The notes under the pieces: generated by a model
What the model saw: the letters and a program-made list of their open reading frames with translations, nothing else
What the model was told of the DNA's origin: nothing
The model's database searches: none
Assembly: GCA_029582165.1 (NCBI GenBank)
Contig: CM055870.1
Coordinates: 4,365,332 to 4,429,331, forward strand
From: Portulaca oleracea
Taxonomy: Eukaryota > Streptophyta > Magnoliopsida > Caryophyllales > Portulacaceae
Reading direction: 5' to 3'
Length of the DNA stretch: 64,000 nt
Translations under genes and position numbers: made by a program
Part shown: positions 50,470 to 61,915 of the stretch, piece after piece
Position numbering within the stretch: the first letter of the stretch is position 1
Layout: every line of letters starts with the position of its first letter

Positions 50470-50794
50470 GGATTGTACTTCAGGAGTACGGTGCTCTTGT
50501 ACTCTCGAAATGAGTTTTATGAGCATATGAATATATTTTATTGAACACGCATATATAAATTTATGAGTATACAATTTTCAGTCTTTAATTATATACATAT
50601 TTGTAATTTAAGTTTATAATGATCACAACTCTATAACTTTATGAGTTTATACTTTTTTATTTTATGAACATATATATGTACATTAATTTGTTACTTATAT
50701 GAGTATGCTCATAAATTTATATACAATTATATACGTATGCTCATAAACCACATTTCAACAATACATGAACATGGTACTCCCAAAACTGTAATCC
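50470..50794. mobile_element. MITE next to the polygalacturonase 2 promoter
   Basis: The left end GGATTGTACTTCAGGAGTAC pairs with the inverse of the right end, GGATTACAGTTTTGGGAGTA. The interior repeats ATGAGCATA and TTATGAGTAT. It ends 15 bases before the promoter block that is conserved between the two polygalacturonases. Confidence 0.7.
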
Positions 50795-50808
50795 TAGTTC
50801 CGCATAAA

Positions 50809-50851
50809 CTGTCAGCAACAACCACCCTTGCTCTTACGTACTTATAAATAG
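50809..50851 (+). promoter_or_regulatory. Core promoter of polygalacturonase 2
   Basis: CTGTCAGCAACAACCACCC (50809-50827), then the TATA-like CTTATAAATAG (50841-50851), about 100 bases before the ATG. It matches the block at 37192-37238 with one difference in the 19-base module. Confidence 0.65.
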
Positions 50852-50946
50852 AAGTACTACAACACCACACCACCCTCGATCAACACCACAGCTAGCAAAA
50901 CCCTATATATTTTATCACCAAGGAGGAATATATTAAGAGGATTAAA

Positions 50947-53900
50947 ATGAAAATTAAGAAGTGTTTGTCCATTCTCTATCTCCTATTTACCCTAGCAAGT
51001 CTATATGCTTCACTTTCAGTGATGTGTATACAAGTAAGTCTGCGTGGAAGTGCAGCCCCAGAAGAAGAAGAAGAAGAAGAAGAAGAAGAAGAAGAAGAAG
51101 AAGAAGAAGAAGAAGAAGAAGAAGAAGAAGAAGAAGAAGAAGAAGCATTATTATCGCCACCTTCTGATTATTCATCAAATGTCTTTGATATCCTCTCTTT
51201 TGGTGCCATAGGCGATGGTGTAACCGATGATACCGAGGTAATCAAAATTAACCTACCCAACCATATACAAGTCTCGGTTGCTGGCGAAATTAACCTTTTA
51301 GACAGCGGATAATGGTTTGCGTAACGGATAAGTGTTTAAATAGCGGATAAATGATGATTATTCAAACGAGCTTCGTGTTTGGAAAATTTAGCGGTTGAAT
51401 TAAGAAATTCTGGCATAAAAAGATACAAATACTTTCCAAAAATAAAATTTTCAGGGGATATTTTTCACCAAAAAATATGAAAAACTACTCCAAATGCTAA
51501 ATATTAACTTTATTAATGTTTAGAAAACGTTTGAATTCGGAATATTCCGGGTGGCACTCGTCTTCGTGTAGATTCCATTATTGAAGCGAGCCTCCTGCAA
51601 CTCAATTTCATTGCCTTATGTTCCAAAAACCCACCCTACGTACCCATGGTTAATAACTTACCTACGTAGCTCTCATCTGATGAGAAACTTTTTCATAAAG
51701 ATTATTTGAGTTATTTTGAAACACGTACACAATACATGATATATTGATAGATAAATTGATGATTAAATTAAATAAACAGTAGTAACAAATATATATATAT
51801 GTAAACAGAATAGTTCTCTATAAGATATATATTACTACGTAGAAGATAATGTATATGATTCTAATGAGCTCTAGTTAACTGTGTTTTCAAATGTTTTGTT
51901 GTTGAATATTATGTATACAATTACATAGGCATTGAATCAAGCATGGGAATCAGCATGCAAAGTAACTGGGGCAGCTGTGATAATCCCAGAAGGATATACC
52001 TTCCTCATGATCAAGCAAATACTTCTTCAGGGACGAAATTGTACGTCCCAACTCCAACTTCAGGTAACTTTATTTCCCTTCATTCATATTACTAAATTAT
52101 ATGAAATTATATATTATCATTAGACATTTAGACTTAAAGTTTAAAAGAAACAATTATAACGGTGTAATATATAGTGTTTTTGGCGTCAAATAATTTATAA
52201 TGTTTTTGATTGACAATATATTTTCCTAGACTAAGCCAACAACAAATTCCTACATTGTAAAACTAATGCGGTATCGATATCACGTGCTTAGTAATGGAAA
52301 AATGATGTCAGCTCATTGGTACTAAGAATGTGATACCAATGCCACAGTCTTACGATGTTGGAATTTGGTTAATCTTAATTAGTCTTAAGATGAAAGTTTA
52401 GCCTACTATAAACAAAGAAGTTAGTTTCAATTATTTTCAATCACAAGTCATATAGTACGGGTTATTTGACGTCAAAAATTCCTTTTGATGTATGTCTAAA
52501 TGTGTCTACTTTATGCTAATAAAATAGATAGATGGGACAATTATAGCACCATCAAGAATAAGCTCGTGGCCTAAACTTAGTAGGCATACTGATTATTGGA
52601 TTAATATCAACGGTGTCCAAGACTTCATCATCCAAGGCTATGGAGCTCTCGACGGCCAGGGATTAGAGTGGTGGGCTTCTAATCCTAAACATTCCAAAGT
52701 TAGTCTAACTTATTTATACTCTTATTTAGTCCATTTAACTACACATTCTTAAGATTAATTATCATAATTCACAATTTAATAAGTATATATTTTTATTAAT
52801 TACTTTGGCAACAACTTATTATACCATCTAGTATTTTATTTGCGGTGGTAAATTAATCATGTATTATAGTTATTTATTTGGGCAAAACATGCATCATAAA
52901 TATTCATGATCGATCCTCAATTCTATGTCTTCAACCTTTATTTGCAGAAGGGACATCATTCTAAACATGCCCATCATTCTTCACATGCCCCCAAAATCAG
53001 ACCAACTGTAAGTTATTTTAACCTATAGTTGTAGCGCGCGCATATATATATGTATATATATATGAACATGAGTTTTTTGTGAGCATGTGAGCATGGTTGT
53101 ATTTCTGGCGGACATAACGTATTATTCCTGTGGACATTAAGTATTATTATTGTGGACATTAAGTATGAAGGTTAGACATCAACATTTGACGTCCGCCAAG
53201 CAAAATCTTAATATTCTCTTTACATACTTGATATCCACGAAAACAATACTTGATGTCCACCTTTCATACTTGATGTCCACAAAAATGTCATTTGATGTCC
53301 ACAAAATGTCACTTGATGTCCGCTAGATATCCAACCATACTCATATGCTCACCAAAGAGTCAAGCTCATATGATAAGTTCCCTATATATATATAGTTTGT
53401 ATTTTATTCCACTAGCTTTAATATATAGTTTATATTTTCTTCCACTAGCTTCTTAATTAATTAATGAGTTTTAATTTATTTAATGATATATATGCATGTA
53501 ATTCTTTTTCAATTAATAATCAATCATATGTATACAGGCATTGAAGTTTAATGATGGAAATAACGTTATAGTTCGCGATATTGCAATAGTTAATAGTCCA
53601 CAATTCCATTTGAAGTTCAAAAATTCCATACAAGTTGAGGTTGATAATATCACAATTTCTTCGCGAGGAGATAGTCCTAATACCGATGGCATTCATCTTC
53701 AACACAGCAAAGATGTCGAAATACACGATACCATCATTGCAACCGGTAAGCATTTGATTTCGACACAGAAGTTTTGCATGAGAAGAACAATTTTACCACA
53801 CTTGAAAACATACATGCAATCTTTTGTTAGATCTCTTTGTAACTCTCTAAGGACTTCTTGTACGTTGTGTGTGATGCCTAAGCCCGTCACCATAGCTAAT

Positions 53901-56900
53901 GCTTATTTATATACTAATTCCACCTCCTGTCACAATCGTGTAACACCTTAATTTAAATACGTATCTTAGATCATTTTTATGATATTTATAGAATATATAT
54001 GAGGTATATCTTAAATATTTTAAATATTTTTCGGTTGATAGCTTATTGGTCGCAATATGAGACCCTAAAAAAAAGTGATTATCGGTGGTAACTTTGGTTG
54101 TATGAGGTTGTTTTCTTGTAGTGAGAGAGCAACAGTGACGATACTGGTGAGTAGTTGGCAATAGTTATAATTGACTGAGACATTGCCAAAAATCCATACT
54201 TTGACTAGATTATTTTATTGAAAATGATAAAAATTAATAATGGTAAATATGGTAAAACAATTTGTATTGCATTGGAACAATAAAATGAAAATATTGGATT
54301 TTAGTAGCATGTCCGTATTAATTATTTACCTAGTCTTCATTTTCTTCAAAAAGCTTCTTTCAATCCTTAATTATTTCTCTTGTTTATTTAAATTCCAATA
54401 TGATCAAAGTTCAAATTCTTTTAAAAAAGAATGATGATTTGATAAATAATTAATGTCATCATACTACTGTAATTCAATATGGTCAAAGTTCATATAATTC
54501 AATTTCCCTTGATATATTGTACTAGCTTTCCTATTTTATCCTTAATTCTTTTTATTTTTTTGAGATCGCCCAAAATCCTAACCTTGATCTTAAGTAACTA
54601 AGTTAACTTTTTTTGTTTTTTTGATGGGACTACTATGTTTATGTGAGCAGGAGATGATTGCGTTTCTATTCAAACTGGTTGCTCCAACGTTCATGTTCAC
54701 CATCTTGAATGCGGCCCTGGTCATGGCATAAGGTGATTAACTACCTAAGTAATAGCTTTGGATTTTTACTTTAAGCAACTTTTAAAATAATTGTGGTGAA
54801 TGGTAGGTAATAGTTATTCTCTAATTTTAACTTTTCTCATTATTTTTAAACTGAGGGAGTAATATCTTTTGTACGACTGTTTCGGTGTCTCTTAAATCCA
54901 TATAAGGTTATCTTCAATTTGCACATCTATCCCTCCTTTTTATAGGAACAATAAATCCTTGTGGCTATCTCATGTAGATCTCCTCCAATTCAATATGGAG
55001 GAAAACTATATTCACGTCCAGTTGCTCTAGCTCCAAGTCAAATAGAGCAACAAAAGTGAGCGGGGTGTGAATTGACATATGCCTCACAACAAGGGAAAAT
55101 ACCCTGTTGTAGTTAATTATTTCTCTTTGGTTGCAACTTCTGACCACCAATCTGACTTTCCGCCTTGTACTTTCAACGTTAGAGATACCTTCTTTCCTCT
55201 TGTACATCCACTTAGCAATAAGAGTTCGTTGCCCTTTAGCCAACTCACATGAATTTCATGTCTTGTTCTTTTGCAAACTCTCCATCTCTTCTTGTATAGT
55301 TGCAATCCAACTTGAAGCACTAAGACAAGAGATGGTCTCTCAATAGGTAGAAGGCTTAGTATCTTTAGGAGTCTCCTCGATCTGCAACATTATTGCACAT
55401 TAGTGCATAAGCCGCCAACACATAATCCTGCTCAGTATATTGCGTTGGTCTCCTAATCTCCCTTATGGGGCGATCTCTGACTATGCTATACTCTTTCTCC
55501 ACTTGAGAAACATTATTCACAGCCTCATGCTCATCAACCTGAGCAGCTTTAGAAATAGTGTCAGCAACCTATTCCTGAGTGCAGGTCTTTGCAGCTCCAC
55601 CTTGAGTTTCAACCCCAAACTCAACTCTCCCAGTAGCATTCTTCTAATTACATGCACCATCAAAATAGGTAGTAAATTTCGCTCTGGATAACATTGCAGG
55701 GAAGGTTACATCCCTAAACTATATAACCTTCTTTAAGACAGGACACCACATTATGTATCTTTTAGACTCATAACCATAACCTAGAAACATGCATTTAACA
55801 GCCATGGTGAACAATTTTCCCTCATTCACATGAACAAAAACAAGACATCAAAAAAAACTCTCAAAGCGAAATAGTTAACTGGATTACCTGATCAAACTTC
55901 CCCTGAAATATATATGGAAATAATTGAGGAGTGAGGGGATCTGTTGAGCAAGTAGTAGGTAGTAGCAACAGCCTTTTGCCCATAATGACTTGCTTTTCCA
56001 TAGCCCTGCATTAGAAAGCATGCAACAAGCTTTCTCTAGCAGTGTTCGATCTATTGATTCTCTCAGCTGCACCATTTTGTTGAGGTTTAACCACCAGTGT
56101 TCGATGCCTAGTGATCCTATGATACTCGCAGAACTCAGTAAACTCTTAATCAATGAACTCCAACCAATTGTCTGTCTAGAGTTTCTTTATCTTCCTCCTT
56201 GTTTGGTTCTTAACCAAAGCCTTGAACTCTTGAAGTATGAGAATGTCTCATTCTTATGCTGTAGGAAGTAAGCTAAGATCTTCCTCGAGAAATCATCAAT
56301 GAATGCCAGCATGGAGCACTTGCAACCCAAAGATGGCACTCTCATTGGTCCCCACAGGTCTGAATGAATGTAATCAAGGACCCCTGCAGTTGTATGTTTA
56401 GCCTTAGAGAAGCTGACCCTCTTCTACTTCTCATAAACACAGTGGTTACAAAACTCCAGTTTGCCAACTGGTGCGTTCATAGTTATTAAAATCCCGATCC
56501 TGATTTACGATCCTACGATTTTATGGTCCAAAATCATTTATACGATTCTACAATTTACACACGATCCACGATCCTACATGGGCTAATTTTCGATCCTAAC
56601 TTCCTCATAGTTTCGAGTTAGGATCCCGATTTTAGCAACCCGTGCGTTTACAAAGCAACCTTCTTGCTCAAAATTGACATTCCCTTCTCTCAGATGTGGC
56701 GCAATATGCCACAACTTTGCGTTGTTGACCTCACCAAAATTAGACACTTCTTTTGCAGTGCCTGTCATCGTAGATCCCTTCAGGCTGTAAACACTTCTCT
56801 ATCTAATTCCCTCATTAGTACTATGGCGCCTCTACTCACCTTCAGGACTCCATTCTCACTAGCGAATGTATATGTACCCGGTAATCTCACTTTGTGTACC

Positions 56901-58269
56901 CAAAGATATCAAATTACGAGTAATGTCAGGATTATAACCAACCTTCTTCAAACTTTTAATAGTTTCAAATTTTGTTGTGTCATTTCCCTTTTAGCTTATT
57001 TTCATAAAAGTAATTGGTCCTCACTTTTTTAGCTTTCTGAGTTTTATCTATGCTAATAATAATTTTTTAAAAATAGTGACATTTTTCTTGACAACATTTG
57101 AATACAGTATTGGAGGATTAGGGAAGGAAAAGTCCCAAGCTTGTGTTTCTGACATCGTCCTAAACGACATTGACTTATCAAACACAGAAAATGGAGTCAG
57201 GATCAAGACATGGCCAGTACGTATCATGACACCTAACAAAATATCACCTTATGCAACACCAGAAACATTTCTTTTTTAATACCAAGTTACGTAAGTATAT
57301 ACAGCACTATGGTCCGGTCAATTTCATGGGTAAATTATAACGACTGATCGGGTTTAGAAGTAAACTAAACTGATCAAAAAATTCCCTAAACTATTTATCC
57401 ACATTTAGAGGGTGTCTGCTAGAGTTTTCAGGAAAAAAAATATATTTTTTATAGTGTTTGGTTGAAATTACAAAATGCATGGTTTAATTGGAAAAATGTT
57501 TGAAATGTAGAAATCATCCATTTTCCCACTGCAAAACTTGTTTCCCTTAGGCTCCCCATAGGAAAACTTTTTCCAATAATCATTATAAAATTGTAGGTCT
57601 CACGTAAAATATTTTCATCAATGATAACCAAACACATGAAAAATTAGTCAATTTAAGAAAGTCGACCAATTTCCCAGAATTTTTTTCCAATCAAACAGAC
57701 CTTTACAAAAAGTTACCCAAACCTACCAAACTTATCAAAATTTACCAAAATTAAACTTCATCATACCTTACTTAACCCTAAGTAACATCAAATTGATTGT
57801 TGATTATTTTCCCTAGGGTGGAACCGGATTAGTGACGAACGTAACATTTTGGAACATCCAAGTTTCAAACGTAACAAAACCCATAGTAATAGACCAACAC
57901 TACTGCGACGACAGAAAACACTATGACTGCAAAAACTACGCCGGGGCAGTGGCAATATCAGGCATCGAGTTTGGCAAAATACAAGGAACTTACTCACGTG
58001 AACCGTTGCTGCTCGACTGCAGCAACAACGTCCCGTGTAACAATGTCAATCTCTACGACATCGACTTAAAGCCTTTTACACGGACAAACCATCATAAGCA
58101 CGGGCAGACACAGGAGCCCGTGTGTGAGAACTTGTATGGGACGGTTGAGAATGCTTTTGTGCCTTCGAGTATCGAGCATTGCATGAAGGAGAGCATGTCG
58201 CCCGTGTTGTCGGGGAATACGAAGAAGTATGAGGAATCGTGTCTTAAAGAATTGCGGGAGTTGAGTTAG
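50947..58269 (+). CDS. Polygalacturonase (glycoside hydrolase family 28), copy 2, with poly-Glu linker
   Basis: Eight exons join in frame to 502 residues: 50947-51237, 51929-52063, 52528-52698, 52948-53007, 53538-53745, 54651-54732, 57108-57216 and 57817-58269. A signal peptide is followed by 28 consecutive Glu residues, all GAA codons (51061-51144), where copy 1 has a His/Lys-rich linker, then by the GH28 domain. The motifs SPNTDG, GDDC, CGPGHG and RIKTW are intact, so a secreted pectin-hydrolysing enzyme is expected. Exon 4 is His-rich (KGHHSKHAHHSSHA) and longer than in copy 1. Introns match copy 1 in position and phase. Intron 4 holds a foldback element and intron 6 a copia fragment. The C-terminal tail is longer than in copy 1. 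Confidence 0.94.
51061..51144 (+). repeat. (GAA)28 coding microsatellite
   Basis: Twenty-eight uninterrupted GAA codons in exon 1 of polygalacturonase 2. The open frames in other phases here (poly-Arg, and poly-Leu on the minus strand) are artefacts of the repeat. Confidence 0.97.
53068..53372. mobile_element. Foldback element with repeated GATGTCCAC motifs
   Basis: The left end (GTGAGCATGTGAGCATGG) pairs with the inverse of the right end (GTGAGCATATGAGTATGG). The left half carries GTGGACATTAAGTA repeats and the right half several TACTTGATGTCCAC repeats, so each half is built of short units complementary to the other. It lies in intron 4 of polygalacturonase 2. Confidence 0.7.
54960..56960 (-). 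mobile_element. Ty1/copia retrotransposon pol fragment
   Basis: On the minus strand, from about 56960 down: the end of the protease region and GAG-pre-integrase (NAKLWH), zinc-finger remains and a SDLWGP-like integrase start near 56350-56470, integrase core pieces to about 55990, and reverse transcriptase (ALFDLELEQLDVNIVFLH) at 54965-55290. It has frameshifts and stops, and I see no LTRs. A small element (about 56474-56635) interrupts it. It resembles the Tnt1 group and lies antisense in polygalacturonase 2 intron 6. Confidence 0.85.
56474..56635. mobile_element. Small inverted-repeat element inside the copia fragment
   Basis: The left end (TTAAAATCCCGATCCTGATT) pairs with the inverse of the right end (CTAAAATCGGGATCCTAACT). 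GTGCGTT occurs at both borders and may be the target duplication. A relative lies at 58491-58653. Confidence 0.7.
57409..57705. mobile_element. TTTTCAGG-type foldback in polygalacturonase 2 intron 7
   Basis: The left GGGTGTCTGCTAGAGTTTTC roughly pairs with the right TTTTCCAATCAAACAGACC. The interior repeats CCATTTTCCC/GGAAAA motifs, as in the element at 33573-33945. Confidence 0.5.
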
Positions 58270-58479
58270 TTGATTGATTACTTGATTATGTTGTGTTTAA
58301 TTCGAGTGTGGATGATTAATTAAGTGTCGTGTCGAAGTGATTTGGTGTGTCTAGGAGTACTTGTAATCTAATATTTATGTTCGGATCTAAATGTCAACCT
58401 TTTTCTTATTCGCGTAAATGAAGGTGATTTGTTGGATCCATGTTTTAGAGCAAGTTATGGTCAGTCTAAAGCAAAATGA

Positions 58480-58664
58480 GTAATTCCAACAAAAGTTGTT
58501 AGAATCAGGATTCTAACTCAAATCCGTGGGGTAGTTAAGATCGGAATTAACCAATATAAAATTGTGGATTGGAGTGTAGAGAGTGGAATCGTATCAAGGA
58601 TTTTGAATCATAAAATCGTAGGATCGTAGATCGGGATTGAGATTTTAACAACGGTAATTCCAAC
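58480..58664. mobile_element. Small inverted-repeat element with 11-bp flanking repeat
   Basis: GTAATTCCAAC occurs exactly at 58480-58490 and 58654-58664. Between these, AGTTGTTAGAATCAGGATTC pairs with the inverse of the right end (GTTGTTAAAATCTCAATC). The inner CTACGATCCTACGATTTTA (minus strand) matches the element at 56474-56635. Confidence 0.75.
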
Positions 58665-60170
58665 CCCCTGACTAATTAAGACATGCAACTTTGATAGGTT
58701 AGGATCGAACACAACCAAAATTTTGTTGAGTGTTGTCTAACAATTTGAGGGAAATTTTTATCCTAGATTTTCTTTTTTAAAGAAAAACTTGGGTTTTTTT
58801 AGGGTAGTAATTCTCTTGAAAATTTTAAGAGGCATGCATGTTAATTCATTAGGGGAAAGTCAAGGTAACTTTCCTTGAAAAAAACTTTTTTCTTAAAAAA
58901 AAAAAGTCTCTGTATTAGTCTTTTGGAAAAAGAAAAGTAAACTTGAAGAAAGAAGTGACAAAGAAGAAGAAGATGACAAAGAAATCAAGGAAGAGGGAGA
59001 TAATTAAGAATTGAACAAGAAGTGAAATGGAAGAAGATGGAGTCTTATGCAATTGTTTGTTTAATTCATATTGAGCTTGGCATATTTTTCCAGAAAAGTT
59101 TTGTGACAATTGTTAATTCTCCCGTAAATTTTTTCTGAAGAAAGTGTCGGTCCCTTAGAAATTTTCAAAGGCTAACCCACGCTTTTTGGAAATTTTTTTT
59201 GATAAAGCGTTTTCTAAGATAATTGTTCCATCTTAAAATTCATTGGAAAACCTCAATTTTAGAGGGAAAATTGAAGAAACTCTCTCAAAAAATGAAGTTC
59301 CTATTTGTAACAACCTTCTCACTGTATGGGATAACTATCCCACTCTTTTTCAGTTTACTATTTTCTTTGTTACTATTGTAGAACTTGACAAAGTCTCGAG
59401 AAATTGGACGCTTCTCTCTTTTTTCTCAAATGTGTGGGATGCTAGTTCGCTCGTAAAATTTTCAACAATTGCATCTAAACTAACGCCTCAATCTTAAACC
59501 AAAATAAATTTTGGCTTTAATTTTCATGAATATTCTTAAATATAGCAATCAAAGTACATAACTGTATCAGTAAGAAAATACCTTTATCAATCAGAAAATT
59601 GTTATAAGACCAAAAAAAAGAGTAAATAAAAGATGTCATTTTTATGATACATTATCCTGTGCTGGCTAATGGCTATTTGGCTGAATCACTAATCAAAGAG
59701 ACATCCTTTCAATTTAGGATCTTTTTTGTAAGTACATGGGCATTTTTTAAGGCTAGTATTGCATGTTGCAACCAAGGACAAATACTTGTCAACTCATGAA
59801 CATGATGGATATATATATACTTTTGTGAGATCTTTCTCTATTTGCTAGCAATTATCATTACCTCAATCAATATCTATTTAAAGTATTGCAATAGTATTTG
59901 CCATCTTGAATAATTCATGAATCTTCAGATATTTTGTGTAATTAATCATGCTTCTTATTTGATTTTAGATAGTGTTCACATTAAATCAAAGGCAAATAAT
60001 TTGAAGTGTGATATTCTTGATTGAAAGTGATGACCATGTGATATGATCTTGATTGATGAACAATACATACTCAAGATTATTGTTACAAGCCTTGGATTAT
60101 GCATAGAGGGGCAACATAGGAATAAAATAGTTTCTGATGTAGTGTATGATCTATATAATGTAAAATTTCT

Positions 60171-60438
60171 TAGGCCCTGTTCTTTTATACAGTTAACTGG
60201 TTGCGGTGTCTTGTGACACCGCACTTTGTCAGAACTCACCACAACATACCAATCTACCACAATTTATTATAACTCACTACAATCAACTTTTTCATATTTA
60301 CCAATACAATTTACATTTATAAAAAAATAAAACTCACCACAACTTACCAATAATCCACTACAATTCCACCACACCCGCCATATTTTCACCATATCATACC
60401 GCGCTATACCGCAGCCAGTCGTATAAAAAAAATAGGGT
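60171..60438. mobile_element. GTTCTTTT-type MITE
   Basis: The left end TAGGCCCTGTTCTTTTATAC pairs with the right end, inverse TAACCCTATTTTTTTTATAC. The interior has ACCACAA and ACCGC repeats, the complement of the GTGGT-rich relatives. Confidence 0.7.
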
Positions 60439-61557
60439 TATTTCAATTTTATGCATGTAAGAGAAGATAAAAAGTTATAACCAATTCAAACTCAAGTCTT
60501 CTAGAATTGTTCATATAAATTTTATCATTAAACCAACCGATATTCAACAAGTAACTATATTTGTCTTTCAGTTTAAGTTCAACTAATTAACCTAAAAAAG
60601 GTCTCCGTTTAATTCATAGGTCAAAATTAGAACAAATGTTATCAAACAGCACAACTGAACAAAATAAATGAAGACACACGTGCACACACACATATTCTAT
60701 TCATTAAATCTCACAATACCTAATATTAATTTGAGCGAGTGCCGCAAATAAATTGTCATTCTATTTTCCCAGAAATTCAAAAATACCATTAAATTTTCTT
60801 TGTTGGCAAAAATGCCACTCAGTTCTCCATTTTATTACAAAAATACCATTCTCAACCTGGATGACCTGTTTTAGCCGGTAAGTGCAAAGAATAAAAAAAA
60901 AAAAATTCACCCATCTCCACTGTTCTTCGTTCTTCTTCACCCATCTCCACTCTTCTTCATCTTCTTCGCTCTTCTTCTTCTTTACTCTTCTGTTCGGATT
61001 CTTCTGCAAGTTTCCCCTCATCTTCATTGTCCCTTCTTCTTCCATTAAAAGCATCCTACTTCTTCTTCCATTAAAATACCTATTCTATATTAAAATACCT
61101 ATATTAAAAGCATACATCTTAATTTTTGCAAGGCATAATAAATACCTATTCTAAGACAAACCCTAAATCCTAAACCCTAAACTCGACCAAGAAAAAGTGG
61201 ATTGTTGTTGGATGATTTTAAAGCTGTCTAATTTTTCTAATTATTATGGATGTATCTTCTAGCTGTTGTTGTAATTTTGTTGGTTTGTTTTTGTTGTTTT
61301 GCGGACTGTTCGTAGTATCTTTGATACTTTTTAGCCTTTATGACTTCCAACTATCCAAAAATGCATGTATATCAATATAATCAAAAATTAAAATGGATGA
61401 ATTTAACATCAATTTTGCTATGTTTAAGAGCAAGAAAAAGATGAAGGAAAGATAACTTGCAATATATGTTGAAATCTAAACCACGCATGATTGAGTTGAA
61501 AAAAAAAAAGGAGAGAGATCGAGATGACAAGAGTAACTTGGGAGTTGAGCAAGTTTC

Positions 61558-61915
61558 AAAAAAATACTTAGAGGTACCCTAATTTTTGATAAAACAATTT
61601 TTTGGTACCCTAACTTTTCAAAACTAATTTTGGAGTACCCTTATTTTTAGGATTAGAAACTACTAGGTGAATTTCCGGTGAAACTTCGATTGATTCAAAT
61701 CATTTTCGTCCACAAAAACAAAGAGCATTTTTGTCCACAAAAACACTTAATCAATTTCCCGCCTAAAACTCAGCAGTGAATTCAAATTATTGACTGGAAA
61801 TTCACCTAATTATTTCTAATTCTAAAAGTTAGAGTACCCCAAAATTAGTTTTTAAAAGTTGGGGTATCAGAAAAACATTTCATCAAAAGTTGGGTACCCC
61901 TTAGTAATTTTTTGG
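61558..61915. mobile_element. Mutator-like MITE with 9-bp target duplication
   Basis: GCAAGTTTC flanks the element exactly (61549-61557 and 61916-61924). The arms, AAAAAAATACTTAGAGGTAC on the left and inverse CCAAAAAATTACTAAGGGGT on the right, stay complementary for about 170 bases inward. Long inverted repeats with a 9-bp target duplication are typical of Mutator-like elements. Confidence 0.85.

Noticed and set aside
50961..51178. Poly-Arg and poly-Leu open frames over the GAA repeat
   Set aside because: Other phases of the microsatellite; the Glu frame is in phase with the polygalacturonase gene.
60882..61154. Plus-strand open frame rich in Ser and Phe
   Set aside because: Comes from a CTT/TTC-rich stretch; no start context, splice partner or family motif.
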